From Streptomyces sp. XD-27 (GTDB lineage Bacteria > Actinomycetota > Actinomycetes > Streptomycetales > Streptomycetaceae), in assembly GCF_030553055.1 (NCBI RefSeq), contig NZ_CP130713.1, positions 3,286,001 through 3,350,000 on the forward strand: a stretch of 64,000 bases of DNA. Direction: 5' to 3'. Under the pieces are notes generated by a model, which searched no databases, was not told the DNA's origin, and worked only from the letters and a program-made list of their open reading frames with translations. Numbering within the stretch: position 1 is the first letter of the stretch; each line of letters starts with the position of its first letter. Position numbers and translations under genes: made by a program. Positions 8,398 through 16,402 of this stretch are shown here, one piece after another.

Positions 8398-9675
8398 TCA
8401 GTCGGTCGGCAGGCCCGGCGCAGGGAAGGCCGCCATCAGCTCGGCGACCTCGGCGCGGATCTTGCCGAGGGTCTCCTCGTCGCCGGTCCTGGCCGCGTTC
8501 ACGCCCCGGTCGATCCACTCCGCCACCGTCGCCATGTGCTCCGTACCCAGGCCGCGCGAGGTCAGCGACGGGGTTCCGATGCGGACACCGGACGGGTCGA
8601 ACGGCTTGCGGGGGTCGAACGGGACCGTGTTGTAGTTCACGACGATCCCGGCCCGGTCCAGGGCCTTGGCCGCCACCTTGCCCGGCACGTTCTTGGGCGT
8701 GAGGTCCATGAGGATCAGGTGGTTGTCGGTGCCGCCCGTCACGAGGTCGAAGCCGCGCGCGAGCAGTTCCGCCGCCAGCGCCCTGGCGTTGGCGACGACG
8801 GCGTGCGCGTACGTGCGGAAGGCGGGCTGCGCGGCCTCGTGCAGGGCCACCGCGATGGCCGCTGTGGTCTGGTTGTGCGGGCCGCCCTGGAGACCGGGGA
8901 AGACGGCCTTGTCGACGGCCTTGCCCAGGTTCTCCGGCTCACGGGCGAGCAGCATCGCGCCGCGCGGACCGCGCAGCGTCTTGTGAGTGGTCGTGGAGAT
9001 CACGTCGGCGTGCGGCACCGGGGAGGGGTGCGCGCCGCCCGCCACCAGCCCGGCGATGTGCGCGATGTCCGCGACGAGGACGGCGCCCACCTCGCGGGCG
9101 ATCTCCCCGAAGGCGGCGAAGTCGATGGTGCGGGGCACCGCCGTGCCACCGCAGAAGATCAGCTTCGGGCGCTCCTTGCGGGCCAGGTCGCGCACCTCGT
9201 CGAAGTCGACGACGCCGGTGTCCTGCCGCACGCCGTACTGCACGCCCCGGAACCACTTGCCGGTGGCGGAGACGCCCCAGCCGTGCGTGAGGTGGCCGCC
9301 CATCGGCAGCGACATGCCCATCACGGTGTCGCCGGGCTGGGCGAACGCCAGGTAGCAGGCGAGGTTGGCGGGCGAGCCGGAGTACGGCTGGACGTTCGCG
9401 TGCCCGGTGCCGAACAGCGCCTTGGCGCGCTCCCGGGCCAGGTTCTCCACCTGGTCGATGACCTGCTGGCCTTCGTAGTAGCGGCGGCCGGGGTAGCCCT
9501 CGCTGTACTTGTTCTGCAGCACCGTGCCGCCCGCTTCCAGCACGGCGCTGGAGACGTAGTTCTCGCTGGCGATCAGGCGCAGGGTCGCCGCCTGGAGCTG
9601 TTCCTCAGCGCCGACGAGGGCGGCGAGCTCGGGGTCCGCGGCGGACAGGGCGGGGTGGGAGAGGGGCAGGCTCAT
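8398..9675 (-). CDS. glyA: Serine hydroxymethyltransferase
   Basis: A 425-aa PLP enzyme that interconverts serine and glycine with transfer of a one-carbon unit to tetrahydrofolate. RLIASENY, SEGYPGRRYYEG and the PLP-lysine motif STTTHKTLRGPRGA (K232) are all present, and the length is normal. ATG 9675 has the strong ribosome site GGAGGAA; the open frame upstream is leader RNA, not protein. The leader contains a ZTP riboswitch, so expression should respond to ZTP/ZMP, that is to a shortage of formyl-folate. The product feeds the folate and purine enzymes encoded elsewhere in the window (FolD, PurN, PurH). Confidence 0.96.
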   Translation of the reverse strand: MSLPLSHPALSAADPELAALVGAEEQLQAATLRLIASENYVSSAVLEAGGTVLQNKYSEGYPGRRYYEGQQVIDQVENLARERAKALFGTGHANVQPYSGSPANLACYLAFAQPGDTVMGMSLPMGGHLTHGWGVSATGKWFRGVQYGVRQDTGVVDFDEVRDLARKERPKLIFCGGTAVPRTIDFAAFGEIAREVGAVLVADIAHIAGLVAGGAHPSPVPHADVISTTTHKTLRGPRGAMLLAREPENLGKAVDKAVFPGLQGGPHNQTTAAIAVALHEAAQPAFRTYAHAVVANARALAAELLARGFDLVTGGTDNHLILMDLTPKNVPGKVAAKALDRAGIVVNYNTVPFDPRKPFDPSGVRIGTPSLTSRGLGTEHMATVAEWIDRGVNAARTGDEETLGKIRAEVAELMAAFPAPGLPTD

Positions 9676-9717
9676 GCGGTTCCTCCGGGGCGATCGGCTG
9701 GTTTCCGGTCGTGTTCC

Positions 9718-9822
9718 CGGGGTGCCCAGGCGGGCGGCACCTCGTGGTGGTTCGGCCGTCGGCGGCCTCGATGCGCGCCGCTCCCTCGTGGTTCGTTCCA
9801 CGTTCGCCAGTCACGGCGCGCG
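9718..9822 (-). ncRNA. ZTP riboswitch (pfl motif) in the glyA leader
   Basis: Read on the minus strand, the leader carries the two conserved blocks of the ZTP/pfl riboswitch. The 5' block is GUGACUGGCGAACGUGGAA followed by ACCACGAGGGAGCGGC. The 3' block is CCGCCUGGGCA, with a variable linker of ~30 nt in between. The aptamer ends about 45 nt before the glyA ATG, leaving room for an expression platform overlapping the GGAGGAA ribosome site. glyA is a known target of this class. The call rests on matching the consensus by eye; no covariance model was run. Confidence 0.85.
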
Positions 9823-9824
9823 CT

Positions 9825-9850
9825 GCTCATTTTACGGCGCTACCGGCGTA
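9825..9850 (-). promoter_or_regulatory. Possible glyA promoter -10 region
   Basis: Just upstream of the riboswitch the minus strand reads CGTAAAATGAG, the only AT-rich hexamer (TAAAAT) in this stretch, placed so that transcription would begin a few bases before the aptamer. No clear -35 element is seen. Confidence 0.4.
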
Positions 9851-9963
9851 GCCCCGATCCGATACCCGCACACCTGGACGTACTCCGAAAGGACCCTTCG
9901 TAAATCGGCCAGGCGGCGATAGAAATGAGGCGCAGCCACCCGCAAGACCGAACGGAGTACACG

Positions 9964-11172
9964 TTGACGTCTACGGAACGCGCCATCGCCGCCGCCGAGG
10001 CCCACAGCGCGCACAACTACCATCCGCTGCCGGTCGTCGTCGCGTCCGCCGAGGGTGCCTGGGTGACCGACGTCGAAGGCCGCCGCTATCTGGACATGCT
10101 CGCCGGGTACTCCGCGCTCAACTTCGGGCACCGCAACCGCCGGCTGCTGGATGCCGCGAAGGCCCAGCTGGAGCGGGTCACCCTCACCTCCCGCGCGTTC
10201 CACCACGACCGGTTCGCCGACTTCTGCGCCGAGCTGGCGGAGCTGTGCGGCATGGAGATGGTGCTGCCGATGAACACCGGCGCGGAGGCCGTCGAGACGG
10301 CGGTGAAAACGGCCCGGAAGTGGGGCTACCGCGTCAAGGGGGTGCCGGACGGCCGCGCCAAGATCGTCGTGGCGGAGAACAACTTCCACGGCCGTACGAC
10401 GACGATCATCAGTTTCTCCACCGACCCGGAGGCCCGCGCGGACTACGGCCCGTACACCCCGGGCTTCGAGATCGTGCCGTACGGGGACCTGGCGGCGATG
10501 GAGGCCGCCGTCGACGAGCACACGGTGGCGGTGCTGCTGGAGCCGATCCAGGGCGAGGCGGGCGTGCTGGTGCCGCCGCCCGGCTATCTGGCGGGCGTGC
10601 GCGCGCTGACCCGCGAGCGGAACGTGCTGTTCATCGCGGACGAGATCCAGTCGGGGTTGGGCCGCACCGGCGCCACGTTCGCCTGCGAGCACGAGGGCGT
10701 CGTCCCCGACGTGTACGTCCTGGGCAAGGCGCTCGGCGGCGGCGTGGTGCCGGTCTCCGCGGTGGTGTCGTCGCACGAGGTGCTGGGCGTGTTCCGGCCG
10801 GGCGAGCACGGTTCGACCTTCGGCGGCAATCCGCTGGCCTGCGCCGTCGCCCTGGAGGTGGTCGCGATGCTGCGGACCGGGGAGTACCAGCAGCGGGCGG
10901 CGGAACTGGGCGAGCACCTCCACCGCGAGCTGGGCGTCCTGGTGGGCACCGGAGCGGTCGACGCGGTGCGCGGGCGGGGCCTGTGGGCGGGCGTCGACAT
11001 CAACCCGGCGCACGGCACGGGCCGCGCGATCTCCGAGAAGCTGATGGAGCGCGGCGTGCTGGTGAAGGACACGCACGGCAGCACGATCCGGATCGCTCCC
11101 CCGCTGGTGATCAGCAAGGAGGACCTGGACTGGGGTCTGGACCAGCTGCGGTCGGTGCTGGGCGCGGGCTGA
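9964..11172 (+). CDS. rocD: Ornithine aminotransferase
   Basis: A 402-aa class III PLP aminotransferase that converts ornithine and 2-oxoglutarate to glutamate semialdehyde and glutamate. NYHPLPVVV and GAEAVETAVKTARKW at the front, FIADEIQSGLGRTG (D226) and the PLP lysine in YVLGKALGGG (K255) identify the ornithine subgroup. The TTG start at 9964 is preferred because GGAG sits six bases upstream and the protein then begins TSTERAIAAAEAH as expected; ATG 9925 lacks a ribosome site. It is divergent from glyA and ends at a bidirectional hairpin. Confidence 0.9.
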   Translation: MTSTERAIAAAEAHSAHNYHPLPVVVASAEGAWVTDVEGRRYLDMLAGYSALNFGHRNRRLLDAAKAQLERVTLTSRAFHHDRFADFCAELAELCGMEMVLPMNTGAEAVETAVKTARKWGYRVKGVPDGRAKIVVAENNFHGRTTTIISFSTDPEARADYGPYTPGFEIVPYGDLAAMEAAVDEHTVAVLLEPIQGEAGVLVPPPGYLAGVRALTRERNVLFIADEIQSGLGRTGATFACEHEGVVPDVYVLGKALGGGVVPVSAVVSSHEVLGVFRPGEHGSTFGGNPLACAVALEVVAMLRTGEYQQRAAELGEHLHRELGVLVGTGAVDAVRGRGLWAGVDINPAHGTGRAISEKLMERGVLVKDTHGSTIRIAPPLVISKEDLDWGLDQLRSVLGAG

Positions 11173-11189
11173 GCCGAGAGTAGAGGGCA

Positions 11190-11221
11190 GCCCCCGCGCG
11201 CGCTGCGCGCCGTGCGGGGGC
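11190..11221. terminator. Bidirectional hairpin between rocD and the cupin gene
   Basis: GCCCCCGC at 11190-11197 pairs with GCGGGGGC at 11214-11221 and the GC-rich loop can pair further. It lies between two converging genes, so it can end transcription from both sides. Confidence 0.7.
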
Positions 11222-11244
11222 CGTCCGGTGGCCGTATTGGCCGG

Positions 11245-11616
11245 TCAGCCCGGCTGCATCTGGGCCTTGACGTGGTTGATGACCTTGGTGAACTCCGCGG
11301 TCGGCGAGATGTCCAGGAGTTCGCAGTCCTCGAGTGCCACGGGGATGTGGCCAGGTGCGAAGTAGAAAGCCTGTCCGGCCTCGTAGATCTCCTCGCGGTC
11401 CTTGCGCACCATCTTCAGCCGCCCCGAGAACAGGTATCCCCAGTGGGGGCACGTGCACATGTCGCCGGGCAGGCCCTTCACGCCCGGTGTCATGTCCGTG
11501 CCCTTGGGGAACTTGATGAACGCGGCGCACATGTCCCCGCCGATGTCCTGCAGCCGCACCTCGACGTCGCCGCTCTCGAACACGACAGGCGCGTCTTTCC
11601 GTGTCGTCGCCGTCAT
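11245..11616 (-). CDS. Cupin-domain protein
   Basis: A 123-aa small single-domain protein with a cupin-like barrel pattern. PHWGYLFSGRLKMV near residue 55 matches the first cupin motif region and FAPGHIPVALEDCELLDISP near residue 90 the second. Family members are often labelled cupin-domain proteins without known substrate. ATG 11616 has GGAGG at good spacing; ATG 11628 is possible but lacks one. It converges with rocD and is followed upstream by the YgiC-like gene on the same strand. Two Cys residues (CTCPHWG) next to the first motif may bind metal. Confidence 0.75.
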   Translation of the reverse strand: MTATTRKDAPVVFESGDVEVRLQDIGGDMCAAFIKFPKGTDMTPGVKGLPGDMCTCPHWGYLFSGRLKMVRKDREEIYEAGQAFYFAPGHIPVALEDCELLDISPTAEFTKVINHVKAQMQPG

Positions 11617-11681
11617 GACGTCCTCCATGACCGGACCAGTCTGGTCCCTTATGCCCAGTCTTGCCCCGGCCGGGAGGCGGG

Positions 11682-12866
11682 TCAAAGGATCACGTGCGGC
11701 AGGAAGCGGGCGTACCCGTCGGTCACGAGCCCGGCGGACTCCCGGATGCCGAGCCCGGCCGCCTCGCCCTCGACGACCCACGCGCCCAGCACGACGTGGT
11801 TGCTGTCGAAGACAGGGAGCGGATCGAGCGCCTGGTAGCAGCAGGGCTCGTCGCGCGGCTCCTCGGGCGCCCCGGCCGGGTGCACGGTCACCCCGGCCCC
11901 CTCCCGTCCGAGGAGCGGCTTGGCGACGTATCCCGTCGTACGGGCCAGCTCGCGGGGCCCGTCGAGGTAGGCGGGCAGCAGGTTGGGGTGGCCGGGGAAC
12001 AGCTCCCACAGGACGGCCAGCAGCGCCTTGTTGGACAGCAGCATCTTCCAGGCGGGCTCGATCCACAGGGTGGAGCCGGTGCCGCCGCCGTTGTCGAGGG
12101 TGTCCAGGACGTGCGGCCCGAACGCGTCGGTGACCAGCCACTCCCACGGGTAGAGCTTGAAGCAGGCCCGGATGAACCCGTAGCCCTCGTCCACGAAGCG
12201 GCCCGATATCCGGTCCCAGCCGATGTTCTCCACCGAGATGGCGCGGGCGTCGAGTCCGGCCTGCTCGGCGGTCTCCCGCAGGTACGCCACCGTCATCAGG
12301 TCCTCGCCGAGCTCGTCACCGGCGGAGTGCGCGAAGTGCACCGGCGCGCCGGGCGGCAGCAGCGCGGCCTGCCGCTTCCAGGCGTCCACGAGCCGTTCGT
12401 GGAGCGAGTTCCACTGGTCGGCGCCGGGGAACCGCTCCTCCATCCAGAACCACTGGGGACTGGCGGCCTCCACCAGCGAGGTGGGGGTGTCGGCGTTGTA
12501 CTCCAGCAGCTTCGCGGGCCCCGTGCCGTCGTACCGCAGGTCGAACCTGCCGTAGAGGGAGGGGAGTTCGTCCCGCCGCCGCCAGGACTCGGCGACGCGG
12601 TCGGCGACCCGCGGATCGGTGATGCCGAGATCGCCGAACCGCTCGTGCTCCACGATGTGCGCGGCGGCGGCCAGGCACATGCGGTGCAGCTCCTCCACGA
12701 CCTCCTCCAGCGCCTCGACCTCCGGCAGCGAGAACGCGTAGTAGGCGCTCTCGTCCCAGTAGGGCCGCAGGGAGTCGTCGGGGTAGCGGGTGAGGGGGTA
12801 GATGAGCCCCTGCGCCTCGACGGTGGCCTGCCAGCCGGGCCGGGGCTCGATGGTGTGCCGGTCCAT
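11682..12866 (-). CDS. Glutathionylspermidine-synthase-like ATP-grasp protein (YgiC-like)
   Basis: A 394-aa protein of the glutathionylspermidine synthase family (preATP-grasp/ATP-grasp fold), as in E. coli YgiC and YjfC. Visible family segments are GRFDLRYDGTGPAKLLEYNADTPTSL near residue 110, IEPAWKMLLSNKALLAVLW near 270, and KPLLGREGAGV near 320, the ATP-binding part. Substrates of the stand-alone enzyme are unknown; true glutathionylspermidine is not expected in actinobacteria. It lies 15 nt downstream of a small lipoprotein gene whose C-terminus resembles DUF1190/YgiB, reproducing the E. coli ygiB-ygiC pair. Confidence 0.85.
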   Translation of the reverse strand: MDRHTIEPRPGWQATVEAQGLIYPLTRYPDDSLRPYWDESAYYAFSLPEVEALEEVVEELHRMCLAAAAHIVEHERFGDLGITDPRVADRVAESWRRRDELPSLYGRFDLRYDGTGPAKLLEYNADTPTSLVEAASPQWFWMEERFPGADQWNSLHERLVDAWKRQAALLPPGAPVHFAHSAGDELGEDLMTVAYLRETAEQAGLDARAISVENIGWDRISGRFVDEGYGFIRACFKLYPWEWLVTDAFGPHVLDTLDNGGGTGSTLWIEPAWKMLLSNKALLAVLWELFPGHPNLLPAYLDGPRELARTTGYVAKPLLGREGAGVTVHPAGAPEEPRDEPCCYQALDPLPVFDSNHVVLGAWVVEGEAAGLGIRESAGLVTDGYARFLPHVIL

Positions 12867-12881
12867 GGCTTCCTACGCCCC

Positions 12882-13211
12882 TCAGCCGCCGCCGGACCCG
12901 GAGCACCCGAAGCCGCCACGGCTCACCGCGCTCTTGTTGAAGGTGCCGTTGTCGGCGTATCCGGCGCTGCGGTCGGAGTCGTAGTACCACTTGCCGGAGC
13001 GGCCCGTGCCGTACGAGGACGACCTGGAGCTCTTGCACTCGCTGGAGTCGAGGATCCGGTAGCCCTTGACGTAGTCGTAACTGTTCGGATCCACACAGCG
13101 CTTGTCGGGCTCGGACGACCCGCAGGAGGTCAGCGCCGCCGCCAGCGCGCCCATGCCTCCCAGGATCACGGTGCTGGACCGCAGCCGTCGCCGCGCGGGC
13201 GTGTTCCCCAT
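12882..13211 (-). CDS. Small lipoprotein, DUF1190/YgiB-like
   Basis: A 109-aa exported lipoprotein. It has a basic N-terminus, a hydrophobic stretch and the lipobox LTSC with the lipidated Cys near residue 30. The mature part is Ser/Gly/Tyr-rich and ends in KSAVSRGGFG followed by CSGSGGG; the SRGGFG ending is the hallmark of DUF1190 (YgiB). ATG 13211 has a GGGGGAG ribosome site, while the open frame extends further upstream without one. It is translated 15 nt before the YgiC-like gene, so the pair probably acts together at the cell envelope. The family assignment rests on short motifs and context. Confidence 0.7.
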   Translation of the reverse strand: MGNTPARRRLRSSTVILGGMGALAAALTSCGSSEPDKRCVDPNSYDYVKGYRILDSSECKSSRSSSYGTGRSGKWYYDSDRSAGYADNGTFNKSAVSRGGFGCSGSGGG

Positions 13212-13350
13212 GGTGCTCCCCCGTATGTCGTCGTCCCCGCCACCGAGCGGTGCGCCACGCACGACCTCGGCGCGGCGGGCGGACCGACAGGCTAGCCGGA
13301 CAGGTGTGCGCCCGGGCGGCGGGGGCGGCGCGGCGGCGGGGCCGGGGCCG

Positions 13351-13415
13351 AGTGACCAACGACCCGAAGGCTGAGTGACCAACACCCCGAAGACCGAGTC
13401 ACCGACGGAGGCCGG
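13351..13415. repeat. Three 23-bp direct repeats
   Basis: The sequence AGTGACCAACRCCCCGAAG and variants begin at 13351, 13374 and (shorter, AGTCACCGACGGAGG) 13397, a period of 23 bp. They sit in the spacer between the small lipoprotein gene and the DUF1453 gene and run into the 3' end of the latter. Confidence 0.6.
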
Positions 13416-13881
13416 TCTCCGGGGCGAAGGGCAGCCCGGTCACCAGCGCGCGGCGGCCGACGACGAGTGCCTCGCCGAGGAATCCGACGCCGATGGACAA
13501 CTGCGTGGACCGGGCCTCCTCATGCATGCCCAGGGAGGTGGCCAGCAGCCCGAACCCGGCCGAGGCCGCCAGGGAGACGACCATGACGAGGAAGGTCCGG
13601 CCGGTGTAGCGGTGCCACAGCACTCCTCCCTTGTCGAAGACCTGGATGGTCGCGCCGCGCACCGCGCCCAACCCGAGCCCCAGGGCGGCACCGGCGACCA
13701 CCCACGCGATGTCGGCGCCGGTCAGCCCCCCGGTCTCCCACAGCGACCAGGCCCCGAGGCCGGTCAGCACGACCGGCGGCGCGAACAGATCGCGGGCGTT
13801 GAGCGGTTCGCCCCCCAGCCGTCTGACCACCACGACGACCACCACGACGGCGATGACCGCCACGACCAGCCATGTGTGCAT
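13399..13881 (-). CDS. DUF1453/CcdC-like membrane protein
   Basis: A 160-aa membrane protein with about four hydrophobic segments (residues 3-20, 32-48, 55-75 and 95-115). The LGLGLGAVRGATIQVFDKGGVLWHRYTG stretch is characteristic of the DUF1453 family. Function unknown. It is divergently transcribed from a TetR regulator and the short shared region holds two tandem palindromes, so it is the likely target of that repressor. Confidence 0.8.
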   Translation of the reverse strand: MHTWLVVAVIAVVVVVVVVRRLGGEPLNARDLFAPPVVLTGLGAWSLWETGGLTGADIAWVVAGAALGLGLGAVRGATIQVFDKGGVLWHRYTGRTFLVMVVSLAASAGFGLLATSLGMHEEARSTQLSIGVGFLGEALVVGRRALVTGLPFAPETGLRR

Positions 13882-13895
13882 TCCCCGGCCCCCTG

Positions 13896-13944
13896 TTTAT
13901 AGCTCGCTCGTGCCAAAAAGAATTTAGCTTGATCGTGCTATAAA
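13896..13944. promoter_or_regulatory. Tandem operator for the TetR regulator
   Basis: Two 16-bp sites of the same pattern, TAGCTCGCTCGTGCCA at 13900-13915 and TAGCTTGATCGTGCTA at 13925-13940, lie 25 bp apart in the 69-bp divergent region. Each has TAGC/GCYA inverted ends, and the outer ends of the pair (TTTATAGC and GCTATAAA) are perfect inverted repeats. The AT-rich TATAAA and TTTATAG elements look like the two -10 hexamers, so binding would shut off both genes. Confidence 0.65.
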
Positions 13945-13950
13945 GGCAAC

Positions 13951-14577
13951 GTGCCGAAGATCGTCGACCCCGAGGCCCGCCGCCGGGCCGTGGCCGAGGC
14001 CGTCTTCCGGGTCAGCGCCCGGGACGGCCTGGAGCACGCGTCCCTGCGCAACGTCGCCGACGAGGCGGGGCTGGCCATCGGGTCGGTCCGCCACTACTTC
14101 CGCGACCACGCCGAGCTGATGCTCTTCGCGATGGACGAGCTGGCCCGCCGCGTCGGGACACGCATCCATGCCCACGCCGAGCGCCTGCTGTCCCCCGACT
14201 CCGGCATCGACCGCCGCGCCGCCACGGAGGAACTCCTCGGGGAGTTCCTCCCCTTGGACGCGGCACGCCACGAAGAGGCCGTCCTGCTCCTGGCCTTCAC
14301 GACCGCGGCCCGCACCCGCCCCGAACTGCGCCCCCGCGCACACGAACTGGACGAGAACGCGCGCGCGGTGATCACCCGCGTCCTCCAGGAAGCGCGACGC
14401 CTGGGCAGCCTCCCGGAGGGCACCGACATCCCGCTGGAGAGCCTGCGCCTGACGGCCCTCCTCGACGGCCTCACCCTCCAGGCGGTGCTGCGGCCGGACC
14501 ACATGACCCCGGCTGTGGTGCGGCGGGTGCTGCGCGGCCACCTGGACGCGCTCGCGACGGCTACCGGAGGGCCCTAG
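13951..14577 (+). CDS. TetR-family transcriptional regulator
   Basis: A 208-aa regulator with an N-terminal TetR helix-turn-helix (residues ~10-55; LRNVADEAGLAIGSVRHYFRDHAELM) and a C-terminal ligand and dimer domain of the TetR_C_6/BetI-like type. The start is GTG. It is divergent from the DUF1453 membrane protein across a 69-bp region with two tandem palindromes that it probably occupies. Ligand unknown. Confidence 0.88.
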   Translation: MPKIVDPEARRRAVAEAVFRVSARDGLEHASLRNVADEAGLAIGSVRHYFRDHAELMLFAMDELARRVGTRIHAHAERLLSPDSGIDRRAATEELLGEFLPLDAARHEEAVLLLAFTTAARTRPELRPRAHELDENARAVITRVLQEARRLGSLPEGTDIPLESLRLTALLDGLTLQAVLRPDHMTPAVVRRVLRGHLDALATATGGP

Positions 14578-14598
14578 GGATCTAAGGGCTCTAAGGCT

Positions 14599-16077
14599 CT
14601 AACGGAGGACGGCGACGGCCCGGTCGAAGGCGGAGTCGCGGTGGCCGGCGAACTCCTCCTCCGTGAAGACGGGTTCGGATATGTGCGGCGGTATGCCGGT
14701 CGCGTCGAAGGTCCGGCCGGAGCGGGTGCGGAACACCTCGTTGGGCAGGCCGAACTCCCAGCCGTTCGGCAGGGCGCGGACCATCACGTCCGAGAAGACG
14801 CCCTGGGTCGGCTCCCCGATCCGTATGGTCCGGCCGGGGCGGTCCATGAGGGCCTGGGTGAACGTCTCGCCCGCGCTGACCGTCGAGCCGCCGGTCAGAA
14901 CGGCTATCGGGCCGGTGTAACGGGGGCCCGGCGCGGGGTGGACGGATATGGGCTGGAGCCGGGTGAAGCGGGTCGGGTCGGCGGGGTCGTTGCGGGCCTG
15001 CTTGGCGTAGGCCCGGTAGCCACGGTCGGTGAGCCGCTCCGCGATCCGCAGTCCGAGGGCGTCGGATCCGCCGCCGTTGATCCGCAGGTCGATGATCAGG
15101 CCCCGCAGCCGGGCGGTGCGCGCGGGGGTGAGGACGGCGTCCAGGGCCCGATCCAGCTCGGCGCGGTTGGCGGCGTAGCTGTTGTGCCGGTCGTGTGTGT
15201 AGCCCCCGAAGCCGGAGATACGCAGATAGCCCTGGTCGCCGGGCAGATCGACGTAGCCGATGCGGCCGCGCGCGAACTCCCGGAGCCGGTGGCCTCCGAG
15301 GTCCCGCTTCGTGATGTACGACGTGGTCCGCTTGTCCAGGTCCTCGCTCGGGACGACGGTGCCGGGGCGGGCCCGCGCGAAGTAGCCCTTGGGGTGGGCG
15401 ACGTGGACATGCGCGTCGTTCAGCGGCTTGACCATGTCGCTCAGGACGGCGAACAGCTCGACGTCGGACATCCCGGCGCGGACCTTGGGCCGGTAGCGGT
15501 CCCGGACCGCGTGCCAGTCGATCCCCTTGGCGGCGAAGAACGGGTAGTTCTCCTCGAACGTCTGCCAGAAGACGTCGAAGGTCCGCACCGGGTCGGGTGC
15601 CGCCGGGGCCGTGCCGCCGCCCCCGGGCCGCCGCGCCTCCGTACAGGTGCGGGGCAGCTCGTCCAGGCGGCGCAGCCCCCGGTCGCCGGGTGAACCGTCG
15701 ATGTGCAGCCACGCCTGATCCCCGCCCCGGCCCCGGTGCCCGCCGCCACCGGTCCGCAGCCGGTAGACCGTCTTGTCGGCGGCCGTGTACGTGGCCGATC
15801 CGCCGCCGTCGCCGGTCTCGGTGCGCCGCGCGGAGCCACCCTCGAGGCAGCTGACGCCGGTGGTCTGGTACTCCCGCAACCGCCCGTTCGAAAGCTCCAG
15901 CACGGTGCCGTAGCCGTCCATCCGCCACACGCCGTCCAGGTGCGCGCCGGTGCCACGCGCGGAGTCCTCGGGCAGCGTCATCACCCCGCCCACGACAGCC
16001 AGCAGCGCGGCCGCGGTGACAGCCTTGGTGGTCTTGGTGGCCTTAGCGGCCTTGGCGGCGGAACGCCTCGACAGCAC
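14599..16077 (-). CDS. Exported S41-family (tail-specific) peptidase
   Basis: A 492-aa protein with a basic N-terminus rich in Lys/Ala and Lys/Thr repeats followed by a hydrophobic segment (residues ~18-35), probably a signal peptide. The C-terminal half is an S41 peptidase core: DDAHV-like LNDAHVHV, GLIIDLRINGGGSDALG, and the nucleophile region VLTGGSTVSAGETF near residue 390. No PDZ domain is obvious between them. These enzymes degrade proteins from the C-terminus outside the membrane. It converges with the TetR gene, whose stop lies 21 nt away. Confidence 0.85.
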   Translation of the reverse strand: MLSRRSAAKAAKATKTTKAVTAAALLAVVGGVMTLPEDSARGTGAHLDGVWRMDGYGTVLELSNGRLREYQTTGVSCLEGGSARRTETGDGGGSATYTAADKTVYRLRTGGGGHRGRGGDQAWLHIDGSPGDRGLRRLDELPRTCTEARRPGGGGTAPAAPDPVRTFDVFWQTFEENYPFFAAKGIDWHAVRDRYRPKVRAGMSDVELFAVLSDMVKPLNDAHVHVAHPKGYFARARPGTVVPSEDLDKRTTSYITKRDLGGHRLREFARGRIGYVDLPGDQGYLRISGFGGYTHDRHNSYAANRAELDRALDAVLTPARTARLRGLIIDLRINGGGSDALGLRIAERLTDRGYRAYAKQARNDPADPTRFTRLQPISVHPAPGPRYTGPIAVLTGGSTVSAGETFTQALMDRPGRTIRIGEPTQGVFSDVMVRALPNGWEFGLPNEVFRTRSGRTFDATGIPPHISEPVFTEEEFAGHRDSAFDRAVAVLR

Positions 16078-16402
16078 GATCAGGTCCCCCTGTGGATCGA
16101 TTCACATCCTCGGAGCACCATGGTCGTCTTCGCCGCCCGGCCCGGACCATCCCGCTGACTACCGTTTCAGCAGGGGGGATATCCCCCGTACCCCCCTGTC
16201 AGCGGCGCCCGCTCCGGCAGCGCCTCACGGCTTGCGCGTTGTTCCAGTAGGCCTGCTCCGGGCGGGTGGACTCGCGCCATACCCGTACAACCGGACATAC
16301 TTCGCAAGAGTCTCATCTGATAGTGAGACAACTGGCGTGACCGCATGGGATGCGGCCGAACTCCCGCCTGCCTGTCTCTTTCTCTCTCTCCAGGAGATCA
16401 GC
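16078..16402. other. Divergent intergenic region with a GGGGGATATCCCCC palindrome
   Basis: A 325-bp spacer between the S41 peptidase and a secreted protein. It holds the perfect palindrome GGGGGATATCCCCC near 16176-16189, flanked by CCCCCCTG. Closer to the plus-strand gene there is TTCGCAAGAGTCTCATCTGATAG-like AT-richer DNA that may hold the promoter. No open frame with a ribosome site was seen. Confidence 0.5.

Noticed and set aside
9925..9963. ATG start for ornithine aminotransferase
   Set aside because: It has no ribosome site and adds 13 residues not seen in the family; TTG 9964 with GGAG fits better.
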